A stretch of DNA of 64,000 bases from Mantis religiosa (GCA_030765055.1 CM060950.1:464920995-464984994); one strand, 5' to 3'. Shown: positions 54,330-64,000, counted from the first letter of the stretch. Notes: generated by a model from the letters alone, not told the origin. Numbers and translations: made by a program.

Positions 54330-54995
54330 TGGTTAATTGATAGAAAGTAATCATTTCTTCACACTAGCCGTATGTAGGCTAAGGTTTTCTTTAATAGAGT
54401 TAACATGAAAAATTCAATGCCATGGCCGGGATTTGAACCACGGATCTCCTGGTTTCCGTCCACTCACTCTAACCCTTGAGTTACCATAGCCAACTTGCCG
54501 TCCTCACATTAAATTCTCCATTTGACTTGTATATTTCCCTGGTAAACTACTAGGGGCTCTCACATCCGAGATACACCATTTGTGGCAACTTACTATTGTA
54601 GGTACTTGAGTCCCAGGCTTCATCATTTAACTCTTTTTATTTTAGTTAATTGATGGAAATTAATCATTTCTTCACACTAGCCATATATGGGCTAAGGTTT
54701 TTGATAGATAGATTCAACATGAAAAATTCAATGCCATGGCAGGGATTTGAACCACGGATCTCCTGGTTTGCGATACTTATGATAGTAAGTCACCACAAAC
54801 GGTGTATCTCGAATGTGAGAGCTCCTAGTGGTTTACCAGGGAAATATACAAGTCAAATGGAGAATTTACTGTGAGGACGGCAAGTTGGCTATGGTAGCTC
54901 AAGGGTTAAAGTGACTGGAAAGAAACCAGGAGATCCGTGGTTCAAATCCCGGCCATGGCATTGAATTTTTCATGTTGACTCTATCTTCCATCAAT
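54330..54995. mobile_element. SINE family A, cluster with inverted copies
   Basis: A minus full-length copy (54340-54640), a second minus head (54650-54770), then a + copy (54770-54995; tagctcaagggttaaagtga, ggttcaaatccc). Body words gatggaaattaatcatttct and gtaagt..cttactattgta are shared by all. Confidence 0.75.
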
Positions 54996-56165
54996 TAACT
55001 TAAACAACTGAATCATGTCCTACGAGGCCCGCTCCCCCCAAGAAAAAATTATACAATGGAGCTAATTCTATGTAAACAAAAGTAAAACTCATCGTGAAAA
55101 ATATTGAATGAATAATAATGATTATAAGAAGTGCATTACATCAGAGGCATCAGAACTTCAGAACTAAAGTAACTGGTCCCTGAGGATTGATGTGCAAAGT
55201 CCTCATTTATGTAAATGCTACCTTCAGTTTATTAATGTACCTACACTTTCTTTTTGCATAAATGTAACTCGTTCAAGAACTGCTCTGTAGTTGATTTAAC
55301 ATATAAATAAAATACCTAAGGTAAGATACCATTATCGGTTTGCCTCTAAGGCAATCCTTGTGCTCATATAATCATCATAAACTACAGATAAGTGCACAAA
55401 TGTGAGTCTTAAGGTAAATTTTATTTATTTATTTATTTTATTTTCCTGCCTCCCAGTTTAGTTAATTAGCATAGCTTGTGTAAGTATTTAGTAATATAAA
55501 AATTGTTAATTGGATCACCTAAAATAGAAAGTATGAATGCTATTGCACTTGTACACAGTTAATTGTAAAGGGAACCATGCCACTTTATTTAGAACCACAT
55601 AAGAGCATTAATCACATATTCTCTGTTATGACCTTACATAGCTTTGTTTTGGTTAGTGAGTGATAAAAATGGATATAAATGATTGCATACATAAGTAGTT
55701 GCAGGAGATGGAGCTTAGCTGCCTTTGCTTTGATTAATATAAATGGTCTTCCATAAAAGGTAGCTTTAGTACTTGTTTTCTCTTCCCCTCCCCCTTTTTA
55801 CTTTTACTTTTTTCATGTTTTATTTAGTTGAATGAACAGTTTTTGTTTCATACAAAAGGTTTGGTTGCTATGATGGTAGTTTATTGTTGGCTTCTTTAAC
55901 AATATTTTTCGTCATTTGCATAGTTACTGTAACAAACTAAATTCTCATTATTATGCTGCCCATTTTAAATAATTTATTTCTGCGTTTTCCTAATCCTTCT
56001 TTTTAGCTTCTCCATATTAACAGATATTATAACAAAGGCTGTACATTTCAAATATCCCCACAAAATGTTATGAAGTGGATAGAGATCTCTTCTTATAGCA
56101 TTCATTCCTTTTGTATGAATTGTTCATACAATTAAATAAAAAAGTAAACAAATAATATGTTCATG
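54996..56165. other. Intron sequence without a recognised element
   Basis: 1.2 kb of AT-rich sequence; only a (attt)n stretch at ~55425. Confidence 0.5.
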
Positions 56166-56227
56166 CATAAAGTATAAAGCTATTAACAGTGAAGCAAACA
56201 AATATATACAAATATAATAATTTGTAA

Positions 56228-56801
56228 TATAATTTTGAGTCGAACTAATACTCAGTACTCCGTTTATTGCTAGTATTTACCTAGAACGCGTTTCGTTAGG
56301 ATCTTCCTAACATCATCAGCAGTTGTTGACTAATGGACATTGGTTTGGTGAACTCATTGGAGGCGACAGGTGCGTCTCTGTCAGTATCTTGATGAACTTG
56401 AAGTTTTGGTTTTCATCAAAGGTAGTGTCGAAATTAAACAATTTTCTTTATGAAGATTTTTTCCCACGTGGTTAATGCAGCTGGACCTTGGACACTTTTT
56501 AATAAGTGGATTTCTCATTCTATATCATGATTCTCCTTCCAAAAATGGTACGCTACCGCCGATTTACCTATTTCTTTGTTCCTGATGTTCCTAAAATGCT
56601 CTTTAAGCCTAATGTTCAAGTTCCTTTTTGTTTTTCCAATGTAAAAGTTGTCACAGCCTTTGCAGTTTATCACATAATCAAATCACCTAATACAAAGGAG
56701 ATACCCACAGACAAAAAGTCAGGTGTGTACCGGATAAACTAGTTCGACTCAAAATTATATTAATTTTGTGCTTCATTGTATCATAGTCCTTACACATTGG
56801 A
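56228..56801. mobile_element. Penelope-like element beta, short fold-back nested in PLE delta
   Basis: ataataatttgtaa (14 bp, at least 12 as duplication) flanks it at 56214-56227 and 56802-56815. The minus arm has a hammerhead and GIY-YIG text (NFYIGKTKRNLNIRLKEHFR). The plus arm is only ~140 bp. The right end cttacacattgg equals the outer end of the 23987 copy. Confidence 0.8.
56281..56319 (-). ncRNA. hammerhead-ribozyme-like motif, PLE beta
   Basis: Minus strand: CTG, CTGATGA, T, GTTAGG, AAGAT, CCTAAC, GAAA, CGCGTTC, TAG. Stem II is six perfect pairs and all core bases are present. Stem III would be AC/GU with a 2-nt loop; stem I is weak. Its relative at 24081 has compensating stem II changes (GCTAGG/CCTAGC). 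Confidence 0.6.
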
Positions 56802-57758
56802 ATAATAATTTGTAACTTAAAACTTCACTTATCTTTTAAGAAATGATGACCGTATTTATAGGATCGCGATTTTATGAATAAATCATCCACATCATCAGCT
56901 CAAACCATCAACAAACTCATCATTACCGTCACTAGATGTCACTATGTTTATTTTAGTACTACCAACATCTGAAAAATGAAACAAGTTTAAAAACAGAATC
57001 AACTGCCGGTATTTCAAAATTCATTACGCGATGTTTATTTGTTAAAATAAATATCTTTTCCCAAACCATTAAATCTATCGGACCATTTAATTGTTTTAAT
57101 TTAACTTCTGGATTTATTTCATGGTTAAATGACCAAAAATGATCTAAAATTTACTGCATTTCTGTAAAAAAAGATAAAATTCCTGATAGTAACAAATCAG
57201 GTATTTATCAATTTAATTATTTCGATTGAGTTTATATTGGAAAGACAAAACGTAATTTGGAAACCAGAACGAAAGAACACTTTCGTAACATTAAGTATAA
57301 ACAAACTGATAAATCGGCTGTAGCAGATCATTTTTGGTCTTTTAACCATGAAATAAATCCAGAAGTTAAATTCTTAAAACAATTAAATGGTCTGATGGAT
57401 TTAATGGTTTGGGAAAAGATATTTATTTTAAAAAATAAATATTGCATAATGACTATACAAATTTAACAATTTGTAACACAAACTTCATTTAACTTTAGAA
57501 AATGATGTTAATTCTTCTTTCTAATTGAAATCGACTTCACGAACTCTAGTCCGCATCTTCAGTCAAAGAAAACCACAGGAAAAAACAAATTCATTGTTAA
57601 GGAAGTTACTATGTTATGTTTTTTTTTTTTTTCAGTATTACTAAAATCTGGAAACGAAACAAACTTAAGAACACTGGCAGTTGATTCTGTTCTTAAGTTT
57701 GTTTCATTTTCAGATTTTGTAATACTGAAATAACATAACAACATAGTAACGTCCTTAA

Positions 57759-59191
57759 CCGCTTCACCGATAGCCATTTAAATCCTTCAGGGGCCAGCAA
57801 CGGATACCCAATAAACAGAACAGGACATTTAAATTGTTAAATGCTGTAAAAATGCATCATAAATACAATTCCGTATCTTCCGTATTTATTAAGTTATTTA
57901 AACGAAACAAAAACTGGTTTAAAACTCATTAAAGGCAGTATAAATCTACAGTAACAATAAAGTAGAGACTACATTAATAAATTGTTGAAATTTCACTACT
58001 TTGTTTCACTGTAGTAAAAGCCATTCTTTGTGCCGAACGCGCCTAATATGTGAATCATTTTGTTTTGTGTGTATACGAGCCATAGTATGTATGTATAGCT
58101 ACGTAAGCGACTTCTCAGGTTCAAGTTTAGTTTATTTATGCTATGCCAAGCGATAATATGACGAGAATATGTTGCGTCACACACTCACACACTGGAATTA
58201 AAACTCTGTCAGCATCTGTTATTACAGTGTTTCTCAACCAAGGTTTCTAGTAGCCTTATGCAGCAGTTTTCGCTCTGTATTTCAGTTATTTATACTCTCT
58301 CTTTGTTCAGAGTGATTTCTTGTAGCTATCAAGAGCTAAATGTATGGCACATTTGAAATTGTTAAATTTCAATGTTAACCATGGCTTATCCCGGTAATGT
58401 AGCAAATAAATTAGCTTGGGTATGATGTGTACAGGCTTCTGATATTACTGTAGAAAATCTGGAAGATTTGTTGTACGATTATGAAGAAGATCTTTAGGAC
58501 ATACGTAGCAGTGACGTGTACTGGTCTACAGCTGGCATGTTATCTACTCCATTGTTTGGGGAAATGACGGGTCAAATATGCGTGATACGGATCAGCTATT
58601 ACCAGCTATCCCTCTTTACGGAAAAGAGTTAAATGGTAAAAAAAAAGTATTTTTATACCACTGGATGTAACTATGCACAGTTGTTTGGTAATTTTCAGAG
58701 CTGTAAAAGACATTCATCTACCTGTACTTGCACGTATAAAGAGCTCGTAACCTAATTGAGTATTATAATACTCAGAGGCCTCTTTATACTAGGGGGTAGC
58801 AAAATTCACCCCATCATCCCTCATACTTGAGAGAAAACACTTTCCTAAAAGTATACCACCCACACCCAAAAAACTTGTAACCATTTCGAAAATGTGTAGT
58901 GTGTTGCGAAAAAGAAGTTCGCAAGGAAACCAATATTATTGGGTGTGAATCTGCAGATGTGCCCTTGGGTGTTTATCCAGGTTTGGAGGTGTACAATTCA
59001 AAAAGAAACCTTTAAGGATACGTTTACATTCCTTATAGAACTAATTTAAATTTATTGTAAAACAGCAAGATTAAAATAATTGGCGTTACATGAGCATTAA
59101 ATGCATGTATGCGCAGGACGTCTATACACGTCCATATCGGTTTGGGGCATTTTAACTTGGACGTCATATGACGTCCATATCGGTGAAAGGG
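57759..59191 (+). mobile_element. piggyBac-like element at TTAA, inside PLE delta-2
   Basis: TTAA at 57755-57758 and 59192-59195. The left end ccgcttcaccgata and the right end tatcggtgaaagg are inverted repeats. Deleting it restores PLE sequence (cgtcc-TTAA-tgacaaatttg, compared with its inverse at 57585-57605). The plus strand at ~58381-58560 reads NVANKLAWV, stop, CVQASDITVENLEDLLYDYE and EDL, stop, DIRSSDVYWSTAG. It has no recognisable catalytic core. The family is called from TTAA plus TIR only. Confidence 0.65.
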
Positions 59192-59229
59192 TTAATGACA
59201 AATTTGTTTTCTCCTGTGGTTTTCTTTGA

Positions 59230-59266
59230 CTGAAGATGCAGACAAGAGCTTGTGAAATCGATTTCA
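59230..59266 (+). ncRNA. hammerhead-like motif, PLE delta-2
   Basis: CTGAAGA, T, GCAGACAAGAGCTTGT as imperfect stem II, GAAA, TCGATTTC. Core bases are present; stem II is weak and stem III would have no loop, so activity is uncertain. Confidence 0.45.
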
Positions 59267-59954
59267 ATTAGAAAGTAGAATTAACATCATTTTCTTAAGT
59301 TAAGTGAAGTGTTTGTTACAAATTGTTAAATTTGTATAATCATTATGCGATGTTTATTTTTTAAAATAAATATATTTTCCCAAACCATTAAATCTATCGG
59401 GACATACAGTTGTTTTAATAATTTAACTTCTGGATTTATTTCATGATTAAATGACCAAAAATGATCTGCTACGGCCAATTTATCAGTTTGTTTATACTTA
59501 ATGTTATGAAAATGCTCTTTCATTCTAGTTTCCAAATTACGTTTTGTCTTTCCAATATAAACTTTATCACAATCAAAACAACTAAATTGATAAATACCAG
59601 ATTTTTTACTATCAGAAGTTTTATCTTTTTTAGAAAAATGTAGTAAATTCTAGATCAGTTTTGGTCATTTAACCATGAAATAAATTCAGAAGTTAAATTA
59701 TTAAAACAACTAAATGATCCAATAGATTTAATGGTTTGGGAAAAGGTATTTACTTTAAAAAATAAAGATCGCGTAATGAATTATGAAATACCGGCAGTTG
59801 ATTCTGTTTTTAAATTTCTTTCATTTTCAGATGTTGGTAGTATTAAAATAAACATAGTGACATCTACCGACGGTAACATTAACAACAAGTTTGTTGATGG
59901 TTCAAGCTTATGATGTGGATGATTTATTCATGAAATTGTGATCCTATTCAATTT

Positions 59955-60255
59955 ATTAAAATTTGTAAGCTTTCACGGCCAGTGTCAATATAATATAAAG
60001 AATTAACCGGGCTTGTGGGCCGTGGTCTACTGGGCTCCTTCATCTTGCCAGACGTTTCGTCTGCGGCTGCGACAGACATCTTCAGTCACAGTGCGATCAA
60101 AGTGTCCTGGCAAAAGTTGCTGTTGAGACTTCTGCCAGGACAATTCGATTGCACTGCCACTGAAGTTGTCTGCCGCAGCCGCAGACAAAACGTCTGAGAA
60201 GATAAGGAGCCGAAGAGACCACGGCCCACAAGCCCGGTTAATACTTTATATTATA
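59955..60255. mobile_element. PLE theta, 301-bp fold-back with perfect 12-bp target duplication
   Basis: cctattcaattt at 59943-59954 and 60256-60267. The arms gggcttgtgggccgtggtct and its inverse stand around a tgccagga centre. Each arm has a hammerhead-like motif. It lies inside PLE delta. Confidence 0.9.
60051..60085 (-). ncRNA. hammerhead-ribozyme-like motif, PLE theta left arm
   Basis: Minus strand: CTGAAGA, T, GTCTGTCG, CAGC, CGCAGAC, GAAAC, GTC. Stem II pairs GUCUG with CAGAC plus inner pairs. The mirrored arm (60160-60195, +) has AAAA in place of GAAA and would be dead. Confidence 0.6.
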
Positions 60256-60411
60256 CCTATTCAATTTGTAAGAAATACGTTCATAATTTCTTAAAAGTTA
60301 AGGTTTTCAAGTTACAAATTATTATATTTGTTTCTAAATATGTTGTTTAAAATGTTTGTAGAGGACATTATGTCTTGTAATAAAGGCTGAATAGTTTGTT
60401 TATCAAAGTTC

Positions 60412-60716
60412 TAAGCCTTTCAGACCAGTGCCAATACTAGATACAGTATAATCTGGGCTTGTGGGCCCTCCTCCTCCTCAGATGTTTCGTCTGCAACTGC
60501 AGCAGACATCTTCAGTAGTAGTAGCAGCAGGTTTGAAGTACTCTGGTGGAGGTTTCAACAGCAACTGTGAAACCTGTTGAAACCTCCACCAGAGCACTTC
60601 GACCCTGCTACTACCACTGAAGACGTCTGCTGCAGTTGCAGATGAAACATTTAGGAAGAAGAGAAATGAGCTCAGTAGACCACGGCGCACAAGCCCAGAT
60701 TATACTGTATCTAGTA
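60412..60716. mobile_element. PLE theta-2, ~300-bp fold-back
   Basis: agtgccaatactagatacag...cttgtgggcc at 60428 pairs with ggcgcacaagcc...actgtatctagt near 60683-60715. The centre is ggtttcaacag/ctgttgaaacc. Both arms carry a CTGAAGA...GATGAAAC or GACGAAAC motif. The target duplication is unclear. Confidence 0.7.
60481..60515 (-). ncRNA. hammerhead-ribozyme-like motif, PLE theta-2 left arm
   Basis: Minus strand: CTGAAGA, T, GTCTGCTGCAG, TTGCAGAC, GAAAC, ATC. Stem II GUCUGC/GCAGAC is strong. The right arm copy on the + strand (60617-60653) reads CTGAAGA, C, GTCTGC...GCAGAT, GAAAC, ATT. Confidence 0.55.
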
Positions 60717-60935
60717 ATTTTGTTTATTTTTGTAACATTTTCCTTTCAAAATATTAAATTTCACTGCCTAAGCATCTTGCAAAATGAGTTGATGTTAGTT
60801 TTATTAATGTTATTTGTGCTTATGAAAGATCGTATATAAACACCATGTGCATTCAGAATTCACTGATGAAATGTATAAAGACTAAAATTGAGTCATATCT
60901 TTTAAAATTGTAATTTCACTCACGTCCTTGTACAA

Positions 60936-60982
60936 AATCAGGAACGTTTTCAAGACTGTTGCAGTGTCATCATCAGCTGATT
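60936..60982 (-). ncRNA. hammerhead ribozyme candidate, PLE eta minus arm
   Basis: Minus strand: AATCAG, CTGATGA, T, GACACTG, CAA, CAGTCTT, GAAA, ACGTTC, CTGATT. Stem I is six perfect pairs (AAUCAG/CUGAUU). Stem II has one mismatch, and stem III is AA/UU around CG. This is the best stem I of all loci here. Confidence 0.7.
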
Positions 60983-61398
60983 AGCCACTCATCCCAGTTG
61001 GTTGTTGTCTGGATCTCTTGTAATTGGCTCCCTCTCTCGGAAGATTCTTTACATAAGTACAGTAGACCACTCAGTGATGGCACATCAAAATTTAGAATAT
61101 GTGGAAAGTTTTTAATAATAAACGTTTTTTCCCATGTTGTAAGTTCAAGTTTTGTTGACAGTGGTTTTAGTAGTTTGATCTCCTCTCCGATGTGGTGGTT
61201 ATCATTCCAAAAATGAAAAGCAACTGCTGATGTTTCTGTTTGTTTATATTTTATGTTCCTACAGTGTTCTGTTAATCTAGTTTTTAAATTTCTCTTTGTC
61301 AAACCAATATAAAATTTGTCATAGTCCTCACAATCTATCTTATATATGCCTGATTTTTGTTCTGGTAGGATCGTGTTTTTTAAGGGATTATTTAACAA
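60973..61398 (-). pseudogene. PLE eta GIY-YIG endonuclease
   Basis: EQKSGIYKIDCEDYDKFYIG, LTKRNLKTRLTEHCRNIKYK, SAVAFHFWNDNHHIGEEIKL, ELTTWEKTFIIKNFPHILNF. GIY and YIG are intact; the second Cys of the usual CxxC is Tyr (CEDY). The frame is open for 141 codons. N-terminal parts were lost at the arm junction. Confidence 0.8.
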
Positions 61399-61401
61399 TT
61401 T

Positions 61402-61812
61402 TGATGGATAAAGTCAAAATGAAAAATTGAATGCCATGGTCGAGATTTGAACCATGGATCTCCTGGTTTCCGTCCAGAATTTTTCATGTTGACTCTTTTC
61501 ATCAAAAACCTTATCCTATATACGGCTAGCATGAAGAAATGATTTATTTCCATCAATTAACTAAAATAATAAGAGTTAAACGATAAAGCCTGGGACTCAA
61601 GTACTTACAATAGTAAGTTGCCACAAACGGTGTCTCTCGGATGCAAGAGCCCCTAGTGGTCTACCAGGGAAATATACGAGTCAAATGGAGAATTTAATGT
61701 CAGGACGGCACGTTGGCCATGGTAGCTCAATGGGTTAGAGCGACTGGACGGAAACCAGGAGACCCGTGGTTCAAATCCCGGCCATGGCATTGAATTTTTC
61801 ATGTTGACTGTC
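61402..61812. mobile_element. SINE family A, inverted pair inside PLE eta
   Basis: A short minus head (B box gatttgaaccatgg at ~61445) and a full + copy: body gtacttacaatagtaag, head ggccatggtagctcaatggg at ~61717 and ggttcaaatcccggccatgg at ~61768. The + head folds as GCCATGG...CCATGGC, the clearest tRNA-like shape of the family. Confidence 0.75.
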
Positions 61813-62004
61813 TACTAAAACCATTGTCAACAAAACTTGAACTTACAACATGGGAAAAAATTTTTATTATTAAAAACATTCCACATATTCTAAATTTTGG
61901 TGTGCCATCAGTGAGTGGTTTATTGAACTTATGTAAAGAAGAATCTTCCGAGAGAGGGAGCCAATTACCAGAGATCCAGACACTACCAACTGTGATGAGT
62001 TGCT

Positions 62005-62052
62005 AATCAGCTGATGATGAAACTGCAACAGTGTCGAAAACACTCCTGATTT
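62005..62052 (+). ncRNA. hammerhead ribozyme candidate, PLE eta plus arm
   Basis: AATCAG, CTGATGA, T, GAAACTG, CAA, CAGTGTC, GAAA, ACACTC, CTGATT. Stem I six perfect pairs; stem II six of seven. Stem III is reduced to one pair. Compared with the minus arm, stem II differs at two sites. Confidence 0.65.
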
Positions 62053-62386
62053 TGCAAAAGGACGTGAGTGAAGTCACAAGTTTTAAAAGGTATGACTCAA
62101 TTTTAGTTCTTATACATGAAATTAGCTTCACTGTTAATGACGCTTTTATTTATAACTATCCAAATCACTGATGAAGGTTGTGCTAGACTTAATTAACAGT
62201 ATGATACTTTTAGCAATATTTACCAGAAAATTTTTTTCTAGGCTCATTCATATCTTTAGCTTTAACAGTAGACAAGAAAAGAGAGCAACTAATACCAAAG
62301 ATTAGCTAGTTATTCTTGTTGTTTCTGTTGCTTTCATACTAACATTTCTTCTCTCTTCTGACTAACCTGCTTCCTCATATTTACAG

Positions 62387-62446
62387 AAGAAAGAAAGATC
62401 CCAGCTAGAAAGTTATGCAGAAGAGTCTGACGTGCACATCACTTTG
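62387..62446 (+). CDS. Asap: Probable ASAP exon, charged linker
   Basis: Twenty codons, KKERSQLESYAEESDVHITL, after a good pyrimidine tract and atttacag, before gtaatg. Phase 0 in and out, which fits the previous exon's exit. The donor is weaker than the other five. The sequence has no motif I can match to ASAP family members, so its membership rests on phase, position and splice signals; it could be alternatively spliced. Confidence 0.5.
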
Positions 62447-62904
62447 GTAATGGATGTTATACTCTTGTGTGCAGCATGTTCGTGTTGTTTGTTAGCTCAT
62501 TCTGTATGTTTTATGTTCTGTTTCACTTTGCAACAGGATCTCGGAAAACCTCCAAGTGTGTTTATGCAGCTTTTCAAATTAACTTGAATTTTGTTAATTT
62601 TGTGCTTATTTGATTTTGGATAATATCTTTCTGCTTTGTCAAATTTTGACAGTTTGAGTATGAATTATCCATTTCTAAAGTGGTAACAAAAGTAAGAAGA
62701 GGAAGTTATAATATTTCTTTGTGGAGTAGAAGTTTCCCATCTAAAATTTGCCAAATTTAGAACTGCTTAGCTTTAGCCACAACCAGTACGAAATGCACGA
62801 GAACTATGTTTATCTGGATTAGGTAGGGTCAGAGGTAATCCAGTTTAACAGAATCCAATAATCTAAAAAAATTGAACCGAAAATAAACCTTGATTTTTTT
62901 TTAA
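62447..62904. other. Intron sequence without a recognised element
   Basis: Nothing identified. Confidence 0.5.
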
Positions 62905-63875
62905 TTTATGTCCTCCGTTAAGTCATATCGGATAATGAATGAAATGATGCTCAAATGAGTCCAGCATAAATAGACCTTAGAGCTATCTGACATACATCTT
63001 TCAGGATAAGTGAAAATCTCCACTGTTAAATTCATATCGGACGTTGATTGAAATGATGTTCAAATGAGTACAGAGTCCACAGAGCTTAGAGTTACCAACA
63101 TTCATCTTTCAGGATAATGGAAAACCTCCAGTGTTAAGTCATATCAGAGGATGAATGAAATGATGTTCAAATGAGTCCATGGTACATGGAGCTTATAGTG
63201 AGCAAACATTCATCTTTCAGGATAATGTAGAAAATTGGAAAACCACATCTTTTGATGGCTCTAGAGATCAACCAGTTACACCTAAATTTGGAATTTGGAG
63301 CTTAGAGTTACCAGACATTCATCTTTCAGGATAAGTGAAAATCTCCTCTGTTAAGTCATATCAGACGTTGATTGAAATGATGTTCAAATGAGTACAGGGT
63401 CCATAGAGCTTAGAGTTACCAGACATTCGTCTTTCTTAGGATAAGTGAAAATCTCCACTGTTAAGTCATGGACATTGATTGAAATGATGTTCAAATGAGT
63501 ACAGGGTCGATAGAGCTTAGAGTTACCGACATTCATCTTTCAGGATAAGTGAAAATTTCCACTGTTAAGTCATATCGGACATTGATTGAAATGATGTTCA
63601 GATAAGTACAGGGTCCATAGAGCTTAGAGTTACCAATATTCATCTTTCAGGATAAGGGAAAATCTCCACTGTTGTCATATTGGATGTTGATTGAAGTGAT
63701 GTTCAAATGAGTACAGGGTCCATAGGGCTTAGAGTTGCCCGACATTCATCTTTCAGGATAAGGGAAAACCCCGGAAAAACCTTACCCAGGTAACTCACCC
63801 TGACCGAGATTTGAACTCGGGACCTCTTGAACGTGAGGCAGACACGCTACCATCTACGCTACCGAGGCAGGCAGA
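62905..63875 (-). mobile_element. tRNA-derived SINE family C with tandemly amplified body
   Basis: On the minus strand the tRNA-like head lies at 63870-63776: tagcgtagatggtagcgtgt as A box region and gagttcaaatctcgg as B box. The body unit (gttaagtcatatcggac...cattcatctttcaggataag, ~110 bp) follows in about eight imperfect copies, starting near 62925, 63022, 63130, 63345, 63455, 63565 and 63668, with one deviant unit at ~63230-63290. The single-unit copy is at 9785-10040. Confidence 0.75.
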
Positions 63876-64000
63876 TGATGATGATTATGATGATGGTTAT
63901 GGCATCGGTGTGAAAGGTGCTGGTGAACTCCACGTGCTCTGCAATTAGACTGTAGAGCGTATTTGCATCCCTTCTGTTGTTGGGGCATATCATCATCCGC
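63876..64000. other. Window end, unrecognised
   Basis: Starts with a short (gat)n run; no further feature. Confidence 0.5.

Larger units (their letters stand above)
56168..57466. mobile_element. Penelope-like element delta, fold-back, hosting PLE beta
   Basis: The minus arm (56815-57150) has the delta end, a changed hammerhead (56861-56899) and GIY-YIG C-terminal text. The plus arm (57180-57466) reads SGIYQFNYFD, stop, VYIGKTKRNLETRTKEHFRN and INPEVKFLKQLNGLMDLMVW. The left end is split by PLE beta at 56228-56801. Confidence 0.75.
57467..59337. mobile_element. Penelope-like element delta-2 fold-back, split by a piggyBac-like element
   Basis: The end tatacaaatttaacaatttg at 57467 reappears inverted at 59318-59337. 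Both sides have hammerhead-like CTGAAGAT motifs (57528-57562 minus, 59230-59266 plus). A small palindrome around gaacacTGGCAGTTGATTCTGTTC lies at ~57665-57695. No coding domain except short PLE tail text. Confidence 0.7.
59338..60345. mobile_element. Penelope-like element delta, fold-back, hosting PLE theta
   Basis: Minus arm 59338-59650 (YQFSCFDCDKVYIGKTKRNL, METRMKEHFHNIKYKQTDKL, AVADHFWSFNHEINPEVKLL); plus arm 59655-59942 (LMVWEKVFTLKNKDRVMNYE, IPAVDSVFKFLSFSDVGSIK). The distal end resumes at 60268 and closes with gttacaaattattatatttg at ~60315. A degenerate hammerhead (CTTATGAT) lies at ~59906. Confidence 0.75.
60880..62110. mobile_element. Penelope-like element eta, fold-back, with a SINE between the arms
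   Basis: Minus arm 60885-61400; plus arm 61813-62105 (gactcaattttagtt at the outside mirrors aactaaaattgagtc-type text at ~60880). The two arms have different SNPs and both carry hammerheads. The SINE (61402-61812) sits at the arm junction. Confidence 0.75.

Noticed and set aside
59100..59195. Regulatory palindrome (gacgtcatatgacgtc)
   Set aside because: It lies in the terminal region of the piggyBac-like element and is explained by its ends.
61715..61792. Possible tRNA gene (A box, B box and GCCATGG/CCATGGC acceptor)
   Set aside because: The same sequence recurs in the SINE family A body context; the T stem and position 33 do not fit a functional tRNA.

Overview
The window reads as an AT-rich, repeat-crowded intronic stretch of an insect genome, probably a large-genome lineage such as a cockroach, termite or orthopteroid; the species cannot be fixed from sequence alone. 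The eukaryotic signs are GT-AG exons split by introns of 5 to 22 kb, mariner, piggyBac, Merlin and CACTA-type transposons, Penelope-like elements (PLEs), LINE tails, solo LTRs, tRNA-derived SINEs and very long microsatellites. There is no operon, rRNA gene, CRISPR array or convincing functional tRNA gene.

One host gene runs through on the + strand. Six short exons (1830-1949, 6921-6965, 23345-23534, 31056-31277, 53768-54021, 62387-62446) have matching splice phases (0/0, 0/0, 0/1, 1/1, 1/0, 0/0). They encode the acidic and proline/serine-rich linker of an ASAP-family Arf GTPase-activating protein, between the ankyrin repeats (upstream of the window) and the C-terminal SH3 domain (expected downstream). 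The 15-codon and 20-codon micro-exons are inferred from splice signals and phase.

Almost everything else is mobile DNA within the introns, often nested. 1-9.6 kb: a broken mariner, a piggyBac remnant holding a second mariner, a PLE with a hammerhead motif, LINE scraps, a truncated LTR and a PLE fold-back. 9.6-19.4 kb: a PLE split by a SINE, a GC-rich segment, SINE and Merlin copies, a PLE carrying reverse transcriptase and GIY-YIG parts and split by a solo LTR, a mariner with a (TTA)n expansion in its coding region, and a LINE whose 3' tail is a ~950 bp (TTC)n array. 19.4-22.9 kb: a LINE interrupted by a CACTA-like element that is itself in a 1,050-bp tandem duplication. 23.9-30.9 kb: two PLEs with perfect 12-bp target duplications, one containing a LINE that creates a GIY-YIG/RT chimeric frame and one sitting in a mariner, then further mariner and piggyBac copies. 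31.8-48.9 kb: Merlin, a TIR element with an unidentified ORF, two solo LTRs, and mariners invaded by PLEs. 49.8-64 kb: the best-preserved mariner, a dense PLE cluster with a piggyBac-like insertion, and a SINE with a tandemly amplified body.

The strongest general signal is in the PLEs. At least eight sublineages lie here as inverted (fold-back) copies, flanked by 11-12 bp target duplications. Many carry a hammerhead-ribozyme signature, CTGANGA plus stem II plus GAAA plus a very short stem III, almost always with one extra T between CTGANGA and stem II.
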